A stretch of DNA of 64,000 nucleotides from Mesorhizobium norvegicum (GTDB taxonomy: Bacteria > Pseudomonadota > Alphaproteobacteria > Rhizobiales > Rhizobiaceae). Position numbers and translations under genes: made by a program. The stretch lies in contig NZ_SMYZ01000084.1 of NCBI RefSeq assembly GCF_004919685.1, forward strand, positions 1 to 64,000. The letters are read 5' to 3'. The notes below the pieces were generated by a model. It was not told the origin of the DNA. It ran no database searches and saw only the letters and a program-made list of their open reading frames with translations. This document shows positions 56,137 to 63,722 of this stretch, in pieces; the first letter of the stretch is position 1; each line of letters opens with the position of its first letter.

Positions 56137-56659
56137 GGCTTTTCCCTGACATCTTTGCGGACCCAACGTCGATCTGCGCCCTCAGTTCCGGATTGACCAT
56201 CGCTTCGAGGAACCGTTCCACCAAAGTCCGTTCGGTTATTCCGGAATCTCCCAATGCAGCATGGATGCGGCGCGACTGTGGCCGCGCCAGCGCCAGCGCC
56301 AGCGCACGGCCCTTGGCCGTCGGATAAAGCTCGCGCTGGCGGCGGTCGCGCGGACCTTGCAACTGCACGACATGGTCGGTGTCGATCAATTGCTTGAGCA
56401 CGCGGGCCAGGCTCTGCTTGGTGATCTTCAGCACGTCGAGCAGTTCGGCAACCGTCAGGCCGGGCCTGCGGTTGACGAAATGCAGCACCCGGTGGTGGGC
56501 ACGGCCGAAGCCGTAGTCAGCCAGGATCTGATCCGGATCGGAGGTGAAGTCACGATAGGCGAAGAACAGCAGCTCGATGATGGCGAAGTCGATGCCGTCC
56601 TCGTCTGATATCGCGGTCCTGATCGGTTTTCCGGCTGCGTGGCTTCGATCCGTCATCAT
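56123..56659 (-). CDS. MarR family transcriptional regulator (PetP-like)
   Basis: 178 residues. Central winged helix: YGFGRAHHRVLHFVNRRPGL, TVAELLDVLKITKQSLARVL, then the basic wing QGPRDRRQRELYPT. The motif FFAYRDFTSDPDQILADYGF is characteristic of the alphaproteobacterial PetP-like group. First gene of the MarR-regulator-kinase unit and divergent from the aminotransferase gene. Confidence 0.9.
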   Translation of the reverse strand: MMTDRSHAAGKPIRTAISDEDGIDFAIIELLFFAYRDFTSDPDQILADYGFGRAHHRVLHFVNRRPGLTVAELLDVLKITKQSLARVLKQLIDTDHVVQLQGPRDRRQRELYPTAKGRALALALARPQSRRIHAALGDSGITERTLVERFLEAMVNPELRAQIDVGSAKMSGKSHGEH

Positions 56660-56904
56660 TTCTCCGTGGGAAAGAGAAGATTATGTCAGTACTATTGACG
56701 TAATTTCCCTGCAATGGTAATTTTTGACAAGCTTTTGGGCGGATTGCGAACGAAAAGGCAAGGGAAGGCGGTTTTTCCGGAACTTCCTGAGTTTGCCAGA
56801 GCGCAATTATCCGCCTACGCTCCAGCATAAAAGCCGCTTTGGGCGGCCGACACGAAACACCAACGATACAACACTATGCGGGCTGCCGCCCGCGGGAGGT
56901 TACC

Positions 56905-57798
56905 ATGGCATCCGTTCCCTTCGATCAACTGGATGGCTTCATCTGGATGAACGGCGAATTCGTCCAATGGGGCGACGCCAAGATCCATGTGCTGACCCAT
57001 GGCCTGCATTACGCCAGCGCCGTCTTCGAGGGCGAGCGCGCCTATGGCGGCGAGATCTTCAAGCTCAACGAACACACCGAGCGCCTGCATGAATCGGCGC
57101 GCCTGCTCGGCTTCAAGATTCCCTATTCGGTGGCCGAGCTCAACGACGCCTCCACCACGCTTCTGAAGAAGCAGGGTTTCCAAGACGCCTATGTCCGGCC
57201 GATCGCCTGGCGCGGCAGCGAACAGATGGGCGTTTCGGCGCAGAACAACCGCATCAACTGCGCCATCGCCATCTGGCAATGGCCGAGCTATTTCGATCCT
57301 GCGCAGAAGCTGAAAGGCATCCGTCTCGATGTGGCGGAATGGCGCCGGCCCGACCCGCGCACCGCGCCTTCCAAGTCGAAGGCCGCAGGCCTCTACATGA
57401 TCTGCACCATGTCCAAGCATGCCGCCGAGGCCAAGGGCTATGCCGACGCCATGATGCTCGACTGGCGTGGCCAGGTCGCCGAAGCGACCGGCGCCAACAT
57501 CTTCTTCGTCAAGGACGGCAAGATCCACACGCCCAAGCCCGATTGCTTCCTCGACGGCATCACCCGCCGCACGGTCATTGGGCTTGCCAAGGATCGCGGC
57601 CTGGAGGTGATCGAACGCGCCATCCTGCCGGAAGAACTCGAAGGCTTCGAGCAATGCTTCCTGACCGGGACAGCAGCGGAAGTAACGCCGGTTTCGGAGA
57701 TCGGACCTTACCGATTCGAGGTCGGCGAAATCGCCAAGAACCTTATGAATGACTATTCTGCCGCCGTTCAACCCAAGCACGCGATCGCCGCAGAATAA
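56905..57798 (+). CDS. ilvE: Branched-chain amino acid aminotransferase
   Basis: 297 residues from the ATG at 56905 (GGGAGGT upstream). PLP fold type IV: HGLHYASAVFEGERAYGG, catalytic Lys in SKSKAAGLYM, and the signature EATGANIFFVKDGKIHTP, GITRRTVIGLAKD. It carries out the last step of valine, leucine and isoleucine synthesis, in the cytoplasm. Divergent from the MarR gene. A terminator follows. Confidence 0.94.
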   Translation: MASVPFDQLDGFIWMNGEFVQWGDAKIHVLTHGLHYASAVFEGERAYGGEIFKLNEHTERLHESARLLGFKIPYSVAELNDASTTLLKKQGFQDAYVRPIAWRGSEQMGVSAQNNRINCAIAIWQWPSYFDPAQKLKGIRLDVAEWRRPDPRTAPSKSKAAGLYMICTMSKHAAEAKGYADAMMLDWRGQVAEATGANIFFVKDGKIHTPKPDCFLDGITRRTVIGLAKDRGLEVIERAILPEELEGFEQCFLTGTAAEVTPVSEIGPYRFEVGEIAKNLMNDYSAAVQPKHAIAAE

Positions 57799-57825
57799 CG
57801 AAAGTCACAGCTTTTCGAGCAAGCA

Positions 57826-57852
57826 GGGGCGGTTTTCGGGCCGCCCCTTTTA
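57826..57852 (+). terminator. Rho-independent terminator of ilvE
   Basis: Stem GGGGCGG / CCGCCCC with an 8-base loop, followed by TTTTATTT, 28 bases after the stop codon. Confidence 0.85.
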
Positions 57853-57943
57853 TTTCAGCGTTTCTGCATTTGACTTTCGTCCAATTCGGCGTCTCATGAT
57901 GGTGTCGGCCCGGGAGGCTGGCAGCTATGGAGGGACTAATCAT

Positions 57944-58261
57944 ATGGACATGAACACGCTTCTTCCGATCATCATACAGGTGATTACTGGCGTCATCGGT
58001 GGTCAGGCGATCGGTGCGGCGCTCAAGACGGCGGCGATGGGTCAGCTTCCCAAAATCCTGGGCGGAGCCATTGGCGGCGTCGGCGGTGCGGCGATCCTCG
58101 GCAGCCTGCTGGGCGGCGGCGCGGTCGATCCGGCGGCTGCGGCAGCAGCAACGAGCGGTCTCGGCAGCGCGCTGAACCTCAACAACATCGTCGGCGGCGC
58201 CGGCGGCGGCGCGATCCTGACCGGCATTCTCGGCGCGGTCATGGGCGCCATGAAGAAGTAA
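57944..58261 (+). CDS. Small Gly/Ala-rich membrane protein
   Basis: 105 residues; GGAGGG precedes the ATG. Almost entirely hydrophobic, with glycine-zipper-like stretches (GVIGGQAIGAALK, GGAIGGVGGAAILGSLLGGG, GGAGGGAILTGILGAVMG). It likely sits in the inner membrane or forms an oligomer. No family recognised. It has its own terminator, so it is probably a monocistronic, well expressed gene. Confidence 0.8.
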   Translation: MDMNTLLPIIIQVITGVIGGQAIGAALKTAAMGQLPKILGGAIGGVGGAAILGSLLGGGAVDPAAAAAATSGLGSALNLNNIVGGAGGGAILTGILGAVMGAMKK

Positions 58262-58280
58262 GCGGCCATTCGGTCTTTTC

Positions 58281-58306
58281 AAATGGGCGGCTTTGGCCGC
58301 CCATTT
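58281..58306 (+). terminator. Terminator of the Gly/Ala-rich gene
   Basis: Perfect 11-bp stem AAATGGGCGGC / GCCGCCCATTT with loop TTTG, 20 bases after the stop. Confidence 0.82.
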
Positions 58307-58398
58307 CCGTTTCAGGGCTACTGACTGTTCGTCTTTCGAGGGGTGGACGCCCTTCACCCGCGTCTCTACATCACGGCTGAGATAGCGAAAGGACGATC

Positions 58399-59037
58399 AT
58401 GGGTCAGCTCAATGCCGGCATCGTGCCGGTCACACCGTTTCAGCAGAATTGCACCATCCTGTTCGACATGGACGACAAGCACGGTGTCGTCGTCGATCCG
58501 GGCGGCGACATCGACAAGGTGCTGGCGGCGCTGAAGGACAATGCGATATCAGCCGGGGCGATCTGGATAACGCATGGCCATATCGACCATGCCGGCGGCG
58601 CCATGGAGCTGAAGGAGGCGCTCGGCGTCGAGATCATCGGCCCGCATGAGGCGGACAAATCGCTGCTCGACAATCTGGAAAACCAGGGCAGGCGTTACGG
58701 CATCGCCGGCGCGCGCAACTGCGTGCCCGACCGGTTCCTGACCGAAGGCGAGACCGTGTCGTTCGGCGGCCATGTGTTCGAGGTGTTGCATTGCCCCGGC
58801 CATGCGCCCGGCCACGTCGTCTACTACAACCGCGCGGCCAAGTTCGCCCATGTCGGCGACGTGCTGTTTCGCGGCTCGGTCGGCCGCACCGACCTGCCGG
58901 GCGGCGACCATGCGGCGCTGATCGCCTCGATCAAGGACAAGCTGCTGCCGCTCGGCGACGACATCGGCTTCATCTGCGGCCACGGTCCCGGCGGACGTTT
59001 TGGCGAGGAGCGGCGGACCAATCCGTTCCTGGTGTAG
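58399..59037 (+). CDS. MBL-fold metallohydrolase (glyoxalase II-like)
   Basis: 212 residues. Metal motif THGHIDHAGGA (HxHxDH), then CPGHAPGHVVYY, VGDVLFRGSVGRTDLPGGDH and the final His in ICGHGPGG. It is shorter than GloB and close to the YcbL type, which hydrolyses S-lactoylglutathione in some bacteria. Two metal ions are probably bound. Substrate not certain. Confidence 0.92.
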   Translation: MGQLNAGIVPVTPFQQNCTILFDMDDKHGVVVDPGGDIDKVLAALKDNAISAGAIWITHGHIDHAGGAMELKEALGVEIIGPHEADKSLLDNLENQGRRYGIAGARNCVPDRFLTEGETVSFGGHVFEVLHCPGHAPGHVVYYNRAAKFAHVGDVLFRGSVGRTDLPGGDHAALIASIKDKLLPLGDDIGFICGHGPGGRFGEERRTNPFLV

Positions 59038-59106
59038 GCTGTGCTGATGTTCAGCCGGCCTGCGAATATCGGGCGGCTTCAAAGGCGATCCTGAAAACAA
59101 AAAAAA

Positions 59107-59130
59107 CGCTGGCCTTGCGGTCAGCGCTTT
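59107..59130. terminator. Bidirectional terminator between the MBL and BA14K genes
   Basis: An 8-bp stem CGCTGGCC / GGTCAGCG (one G-T pair) with loop TTGC. Eight As precede and TTTTGTTT nearly follows, so it can stop both strands. Confidence 0.78.
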
Positions 59131-59156
59131 TGTTTGGGGCAGGGAAGCCCTTGGTC

Positions 59157-59585
59157 TTAGTTGGCAGTGCAGAAATGCTGTTCGCCGTCATTGCCGGTGA
59201 ACGTGCCGGTGCGGGAATTGAAGCTGCGGTAGCGGTCCGAGCAGTATTCGTACCAGTCACGCGTCCACGGCTCGGCATAACGATCGGCGTAGACAACCCT
59301 CGGCTCCGCATAGTAGCGGCGGACCGGGGCCGGGCGCACCACGACGTCACGATCGTAGTAACCGTCATCGTAGTAGCGGTCAGCGTAGGGCGGCGGCCGG
59401 TCATTGGCCAACGCACCACCGATCAGCGCGCCGGCCGCGAGGCCGAGGACGCCGGCGGCGATCGCATCGCCATTGCCGTGATGGCCGTGACGGCGCCAGT
59501 CGCGCGCATTGGCCGCGGGCAAGGTCGCGAGCGTGGTGGCGGCCACGGCAGCGGCCAGGACGGCGGTCTTGAAAATTCGGTTCAT
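59157..59585 (-). CDS. BA14K family secreted protein
   Basis: 142 residues; AAGGAGA precedes the ATG. The signal peptide ends LPAANARD. A glycine-rich hydrophobic stretch (AGVLGLAAGALIGGALA) and a Tyr/Arg/Pro-rich region follow, then the BA14K hallmark YCSDRYRSFNSRTGTFTG and DGEQHFC. The founding member is a Brucella immunoreactive lectin-like protein; the role here is unknown. Confidence 0.9.
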   Translation of the reverse strand: MNRIFKTAVLAAAVAATTLATLPAANARDWRRHGHHGNGDAIAAGVLGLAAGALIGGALANDRPPPYADRYYDDGYYDRDVVVRPAPVRRYYAEPRVVYADRYAEPWTRDWYEYCSDRYRSFNSRTGTFTGNDGEQHFCTAN

Positions 59586-59768
59586 GTCGGTCTCCTTCGT
59601 GCCGGCCCGTGCAGTTTCGGGGATGCGGTCCGGCTTTACCAAAGACTAATATGCGACCGTGGCTGAACGGGGGCTGAACGGATTTCGACGTGTTTATTCA
59701 AAACAGACGTCAAAAATCACACGCTCTCAAGGGGCGAAACGGCCCGCCGCAGCCGGTCTGAAGCCGGC

Positions 59769-59981
59769 TCAGCCGACCGACAGGTTGACGGCTTTCGGAC
59801 CCTTGCCACGCTTGTCCGGCTCGGTGTCGAATGACACTTTCTGGCCATCCTCGAGACCGGGAAGACCTGACGCCTGCACGGCCGAAATATGGACGAAAAC
59901 ATCCTTCGCGCCATCATCGGGCGTGATGAAGCCGAAGCCCTTGGCATGGTTGAAGAATTTGACGGTGCCGGTCTGCGGCAT
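59769..59981 (-). CDS. cspA: Cold shock protein CspA family (1)
   Basis: 70 residues, a single OB-fold cold-shock domain with RNP1 GFGFITPD and RNP2 DVFVHIS. An RNA chaperone that melts secondary structure. AAAGGAG precedes the ATG. Its 5' leader of about 50 bases starts with a hairpin shared with the second csp gene, and its promoter has the same layout. Confidence 0.96.
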   Translation of the reverse strand: MPQTGTVKFFNHAKGFGFITPDDGAKDVFVHISAVQASGLPGLEDGQKVSFDTEPDKRGKGPKAVNLSVG

Positions 59982-60011
59982 GGGAAGCTCCTTTGTCCCA
60001 TAAACTCCAGT

Positions 60012-60068
60012 CTCGGGCCGGCAAATGCCCGAGTGGAAATTTGTCCTTTATTTTAGCGTCATCGGCAA
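60012..60068 (-). promoter_or_regulatory. csp1 promoter and leader hairpin
   Basis: On the minus strand: -35 TTGCCG (60063-60068), 17-base spacer, -10 GACAAA (60040-60045). Close to the expected +1 comes a perfect hairpin, CTCGGGC / GCCCGAG, with loop ATTTGCCG (60012-60033). It matches the csp2 promoter/leader. Confidence 0.6.
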
Positions 60069-60123
60069 GAGAAAGTTTTGCGGGCACCTGAAGCGCGTTG
60101 CGACTCGCTTTAAGTCCTTGTTT

Positions 60124-60175
60124 TCATGCATATCGTTCGCCCAAAACGGGGACCACTTTCGGGCGACATGCATTG
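60124..60175. repeat. Palindromic repeat of the GCCCAAAA-type
   Basis: Ends ATGCAT...ATGCAT with inner GCCC/GGGC arms around CCAAAACGGGGACCACTTT. It resembles another short dispersed palindrome family of Rhizobiales. It lies between the two csp genes. Confidence 0.55.
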
Positions 60176-60308
60176 GTCTGCTTTTTCGGTACGAAAAAGG
60201 CGCGACGAAGATCGCCGCGCCTTTCAAAAATTCAGATCCCTCTCCAAGCCAGGTTCAGGCATTGGAGCCTCCGTCGCGCGTCCGAGAGACGTGCGGCGTG
60301 CCGATGGC

Positions 60309-60521
60309 TCAGGCAGCGCGGAGGTTGACGGCCTTGGGGCCCTTGCCCATGCGGTCCGGCTCGACGTCGAAGGTGACCTTCTGGCCGTCGACGAGCGTGC
60401 GCAGGCCCGAAGCCTCGATCGCGGAAATATGGACGAACACGTCCTTGGCGCCACCATCGGGCGTGATGAAACCGAAGCCTTTGGTCGCGTTGAAGAATTT
60501 AACGGTGCCGGTCTGGGCCAT
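60309..60521 (-). CDS. cspA: Cold shock protein CspA family (2)
   Basis: 70 residues, highly similar to the downstream csp; RNP1 [11 protein letters not shown]2 [13 protein letters not shown] precedes the ATG. The transcript probably begins near 60721, giving a leader of about 200 bases like classic cold-inducible cspA mRNAs. Tandem paralogue; the two may differ in temperature or growth-phase control. Confidence 0.96.
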   Translation of the reverse strand: MAQTGTVKFFNATKGFGFITPDGGAKDVFVHISAIEASGLRTLVDGQKVTFDVEPDRMGKGPKAVNLRAA

Positions 60522-61025
60522 TGGGGAAACTCCTTCACCCGTTCAGTCTTTGGTGGTCCTGCCCGCCGCCTGGCGCAAAGGGCAGTTCCCGGTGGTTGCT
60601 TCGGCAGTCATGCATTGGCGCATGGTCAAACCCCCCGCCGAAAACGGGGCCGTCAGAGATTCACAGTATCGGGGAAAGGTCGTCCAAAACGTTCCGCTCT
60701 CCGGGTCGCAAATGCCCGAACACGGAATTTATCGCACGGAAACGTGATGGTTGCAAGATAGCGCCGCGGGCCGCCGCATTGGCGCATCCCGACGCATGGA
60801 TCGACTGACCTGAGCATCGATCGGCCCGGCATAGGCTTGCTTACCGGCCGGGTCATCGGCCAGAGCCGGGCCACGAATAGGCCAGATGTCGAGGTGGCCG
60901 AGGAGGCTGACGCCGACCATGGCCCCAGGCGCCGTTTCCGGCTGAAAAGGGCTGCAAACGGGGGTTGCAATTGGCAAGGGAATGGCGAGGATCGGCAATC
61001 GGGGACGCGATCGTGGGAGATCATC
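60522..61025. other. 504-base gap: csp2 leader and promoter, and upstream region of the Kazal lipoprotein gene
   Basis: No gene seen. The left 200 bases are the probable csp2 leader. Minus-strand promoter: -35 TTGCAA (60751-60756), 17-base spacer, -10 GATAAA (60728-60733), then hairpin TTCGGG / CCCGGA around CATTTGCGA (60700-60720). The right part (60760-61025) has only shadow frames and holds the upstream region of the lipoprotein gene. Confidence 0.6.
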
Positions 61026-61436
61026 ATGAAATTTCTGGCGGCAATCTTTTCGCGACAGGGTTTTGCCATCCTGTTGCTGTCGGCAATTCTTGCCGCCTGC
61101 ACCGTCGTGGTCGATGAGGGACCAGGGCCGCGCCCGCGTCCGCCACGGCCCGAACCGCAATATTGCAGCAAGCAGTACGAGCCGGTCTGTGCCCGGCGCG
61201 GCGGCGACCGCCAGACCTTCGCCAATGCCTGCCTTGCCGACCGGGCCGGCTATCGCATCGTGCGCGACGGTCCGTGCCGCGACGGCGGCGGTGGCGGTGG
61301 CGGCGAAGAGCAGACGTTCTGCACACGCGAATATGCGCCGGTGTGCGCTCGTCGGCACGGCGAGATGCGTACCTTCCCCAATTCCTGCGAAGCCCGCGCC
61401 GCGGACTATCGCGTCGTTGACGACGGGCCGTGCTGA
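61026..61436 (+). CDS. Lipoprotein with two Kazal-type domains
   Basis: 136 residues from the ATG at 61026 (GGGAGA upstream). The signal peptide ends in lipobox LSAILAACT. A Pro-rich linker and two four-cysteine Kazal-type modules follow: CSKQYEPVCARRGGD ... GYRIVRDGPC, and CTREYAPVCARRHGE ... YRVVDDGPC, joined by a Gly-rich hinge. Kazal modules inhibit serine proteases, so it may guard the envelope against proteases; inhibition is not shown. Confidence 0.85.
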   Translation: MKFLAAIFSRQGFAILLLSAILAACTVVVDEGPGPRPRPPRPEPQYCSKQYEPVCARRGGDRQTFANACLADRAGYRIVRDGPCRDGGGGGGGEEQTFCTREYAPVCARRHGEMRTFPNSCEARAADYRVVDDGPC

Positions 61437-61522
61437 GAAGGCTGGGTTGCTTGCCTTCTCCCACACGAAGGTAGAAGGCAAGTGCCACCTGCAGACTTCA
61501 TCAGACAGTGTTCTGTTTGCCT

Positions 61523-63076
61523 TTAAGCCGGCAGTTTCACCTGGCGACAGTAGGCGATGAACTCGGACGCAGGCATGGGTCTGGCGAACAGCCAGCCCTG
61601 GCCGTAGTCGACGTCGCGCTCCACGAGGTAATCCGCCTGTGCCTGGGTCTCAACGCCTTCGGCAACGATCTTCAGCTTCAGCGTCTTGGCCATGTCGATG
61701 ATGTGCGGGGTGACGGAACTGGTGGCGGAATTCGTGCTGATGGTGTCGATGAACGATTTGTCGATCTTGAGCGCATCGAGCGGCAGCCCTTCGAGATAGG
61801 ACAGGCTGGAATAGCCGGTGCCGAAGTCGTCGATTGCCACTGCGTGGCCAAGTTCGCGGGCGCGAACGAGCGTCGAACGCGCCGAGTTGATATCGACAAA
61901 CCCGCGCTCCGTCGCCTCGAGCCAGATCTGCCGGGGCTGGATCCCGGTGTGCTGCAACGCCTTTTCGAGAATGGGCAGGACCCGCGCCGTGGTGACATCG
62001 GTTGCGCTGAGATTGATGGCGATGTGAAGCGAGCGATCGGCGACCAGAAGCCTGTTCAGGTCGAACACAACCATCGCGATGACCTGATCGGTGATCGCCG
62101 TGATCAGGCCGCTCTCTTCCGCCAGCGGAATGAAAAGATCGGGCCGGACCAGGGAACCGTTCGGTCGCTTCCAGCGCACCAGCGCTTCCGCCCCGATGCA
62201 ATTGCCGGTCCTGAGTTCGACGATCGGCTGGTAGTGAACGATGAATTCGTGCTTGCGCACGGCGATCTGCAATTCTCCGAGCGGTGAAAGCCGCCTTCGC
62301 GACAACCAGACCACCATGCCGATGATGAAGGCGGCCATGAAGGCGCCGAGCGGGAGCAGCAGCCGCTGCTGCCGGCGAACGCTGTCCAGGATCTGGCTTG
62401 TCGGTTCGGTGGCGACAGCGATCCAGCCCGTGCCGCGCGCGGTGGCAAACAGGAGATCGTCATCGATGCCTTCGCCGGGGCCGGCGATGATCTTCTCGAT
62501 GCGGGCGGGATCCGGGCCGTTCAGCGCGCCAAGCAGGATGCCCGTTTGCGTCGTCAAAGCGAGCTGGACACCGGGATCGACGATGACGTCGACAAAGCGT
62601 ACCGGATCGACAAGGACGTTGTGGTCCCTGTATTGCAGCGCCATCAGCGAATGGCCCTCGCTCATCACCGGCTGTATGCGGGTGGTGACGGCAATGCCGT
62701 CCCTAGTGGTGAAGTCCGGGGTGGATTGCGCAACGCGCCCTTCGGTCAGTCCCCAGGAAGAGCATTTGAGCAGACCGTTTTCGAAATAGCCCATCTCTTC
62801 GATCGGGCGTGTGTTGATGGTGAGTTGCCGCATGCGGGCTATGTGGTCCGCCGAACAGCGGATGCCGGTGAACTGGTCGATCTGCCGCAAGGCGGCGGTC
62901 GCATCGTTGAGCGAGATGTCGGCCCTGGCGATGGCGCGGCTGGCGAACAGTTGCAGCCGTTCGTGTTCCTTTTGGACGGCCTGGGTCCATGAAAGATGAA
63001 ACATCGCCGCGATGGGCACGATGGCGCCCAGCATGGCCAACACCACCGCCGTCACGATGATGCGCGACCTGTCCAT
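61523..63076 (-). CDS. CSS-domain EAL cyclic di-GMP phosphodiesterase
   Basis: 517 residues from the ATG at 63076. A periplasmic CSS domain between two membrane helices (near 8-28 and 235-255) has Cys74 (GIRCSADH) and the CSS motif at 105-107 (LKCSSWG). The cytoplasmic EAL domain has AEALVRW, NLSATDV, EATE, DDFGTGYSS and KIDKSF. In the PdeC group a disulfide in this domain controls proteolysis and activity. It breaks down c-di-GMP. Confidence 0.92.
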   Translation of the reverse strand: MDRSRIIVTAVVLAMLGAIVPIAAMFHLSWTQAVQKEHERLQLFASRAIARADISLNDATAALRQIDQFTGIRCSADHIARMRQLTINTRPIEEMGYFENGLLKCSSWGLTEGRVAQSTPDFTTRDGIAVTTRIQPVMSEGHSLMALQYRDHNVLVDPVRFVDVIVDPGVQLALTTQTGILLGALNGPDPARIEKIIAGPGEGIDDDLLFATARGTGWIAVATEPTSQILDSVRRQQRLLLPLGAFMAAFIIGMVVWLSRRRLSPLGELQIAVRKHEFIVHYQPIVELRTGNCIGAEALVRWKRPNGSLVRPDLFIPLAEESGLITAITDQVIAMVVFDLNRLLVADRSLHIAINLSATDVTTARVLPILEKALQHTGIQPRQIWLEATERGFVDINSARSTLVRARELGHAVAIDDFGTGYSSLSYLEGLPLDALKIDKSFIDTISTNSATSSVTPHIIDMAKTLKLKIVAEGVETQAQADYLVERDVDYGQGWLFARPMPASEFIAYCRQVKLPA

Positions 63077-63228
63077 GCGCCTCCTGCCTTCGGATACGAG
63101 CGGCGATCGTTGGGCGGTCGCCCGCAATGTCTCGGGCCACCAATCGCGGCAGCGGCCCGGTTCAGGCGGATCTTAGGGCGTCGATCTTACACGAACTTTA
63201 ATGGAGCCGTGCGGCAAGCACCGCTGCT

Positions 63229-63447
63229 CTAAACCGGATAGGCGCCGTCGGCCGGGCCGGCATAAAGCTCGCTGCCATTGTCGTCGCAAATGCGCAGGCG
63301 ATCGGGGATTTGCGGCATGGCCAGCGTGTGGAACAGCGCGGTGGCGCCCTGCAGCGCGGCGCGCAGGTTCGGCGCTTCCAGCGACACCTTGTCGAGCGTG
63401 GCTTCGTCGGCGTCGCGCGACCGGTAGAACTCGATGACGAAGTTCAA
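63229..63447 (-). CDS. Small conserved hypothetical protein
   Basis: 72 residues. Reads MNFVIEFYRSRDADEATLDK, then a helix (LRAALQGATALFHTLAM) and a strand pair (RLRICDDNGSELYAG). It looks like a compact alpha/beta domain. No catalytic motif. Possibly the DUF6894-like group of rhizobial small proteins; I am not sure. Confidence 0.72.
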   Translation of the reverse strand: MNFVIEFYRSRDADEATLDKVSLEAPNLRAALQGATALFHTLAMPQIPDRLRICDDNGSELYAGPADGAYPV

Positions 63448-63517
63448 GCGCGCCTCCGTGGCAGGGCATTGCGCGGGCCTTTTCAGTCAATTCGCCGCCT
63501 CACACATGGACGACGGA

Positions 63518-63540
63518 GAGGGCGCGCGAGGCGCGCCCTC
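63518..63540. terminator. Strong GC hairpin downstream of the small basic protein gene
   Basis: Perfect 10-bp stem GAGGGCGCGC / GCGCGCCCTC with loop GAG, 7 bases after the stop at 63548 on the minus strand. The T tract is weak on that strand; on the plus strand it is followed by CAATTTG. Confidence 0.6.
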
Positions 63541-63547
63541 CAATTTG

Positions 63548-63685
63548 TCAGCCCTTCGACTTCGGCTTCAGGCTGCTCTCGGCCTGCTTGACCGACGAGC
63601 CGAACGGGGAGGCGGGCTTGGCCACGACCTTGTCCTTCTTTGGCTTACGTGTCTCGCGGTTGCTTCGCTGTTGGCCCTTGGACAT
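63548..63685 (-). CDS. Very small basic protein
   Basis: 45 residues from the ATG at 63685 with AGGAG in front. Lys/Ser-rich: MSKGQQRSNRETRKPKKDK, then a tail ending KSKG. Probably disordered and nucleic-acid or ribosome associated. It is typical of short conserved proteins seen in Rhizobiales. Function unknown. Confidence 0.7.
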   Translation of the reverse strand: MSKGQQRSNRETRKPKKDKVVAKPASPFGSSVKQAESSLKPKSKG

Positions 63686-63722
63686 GGTGTGCTCCTGCTG
63701 CGTGTTGGCTTGGCGTGGGGTC

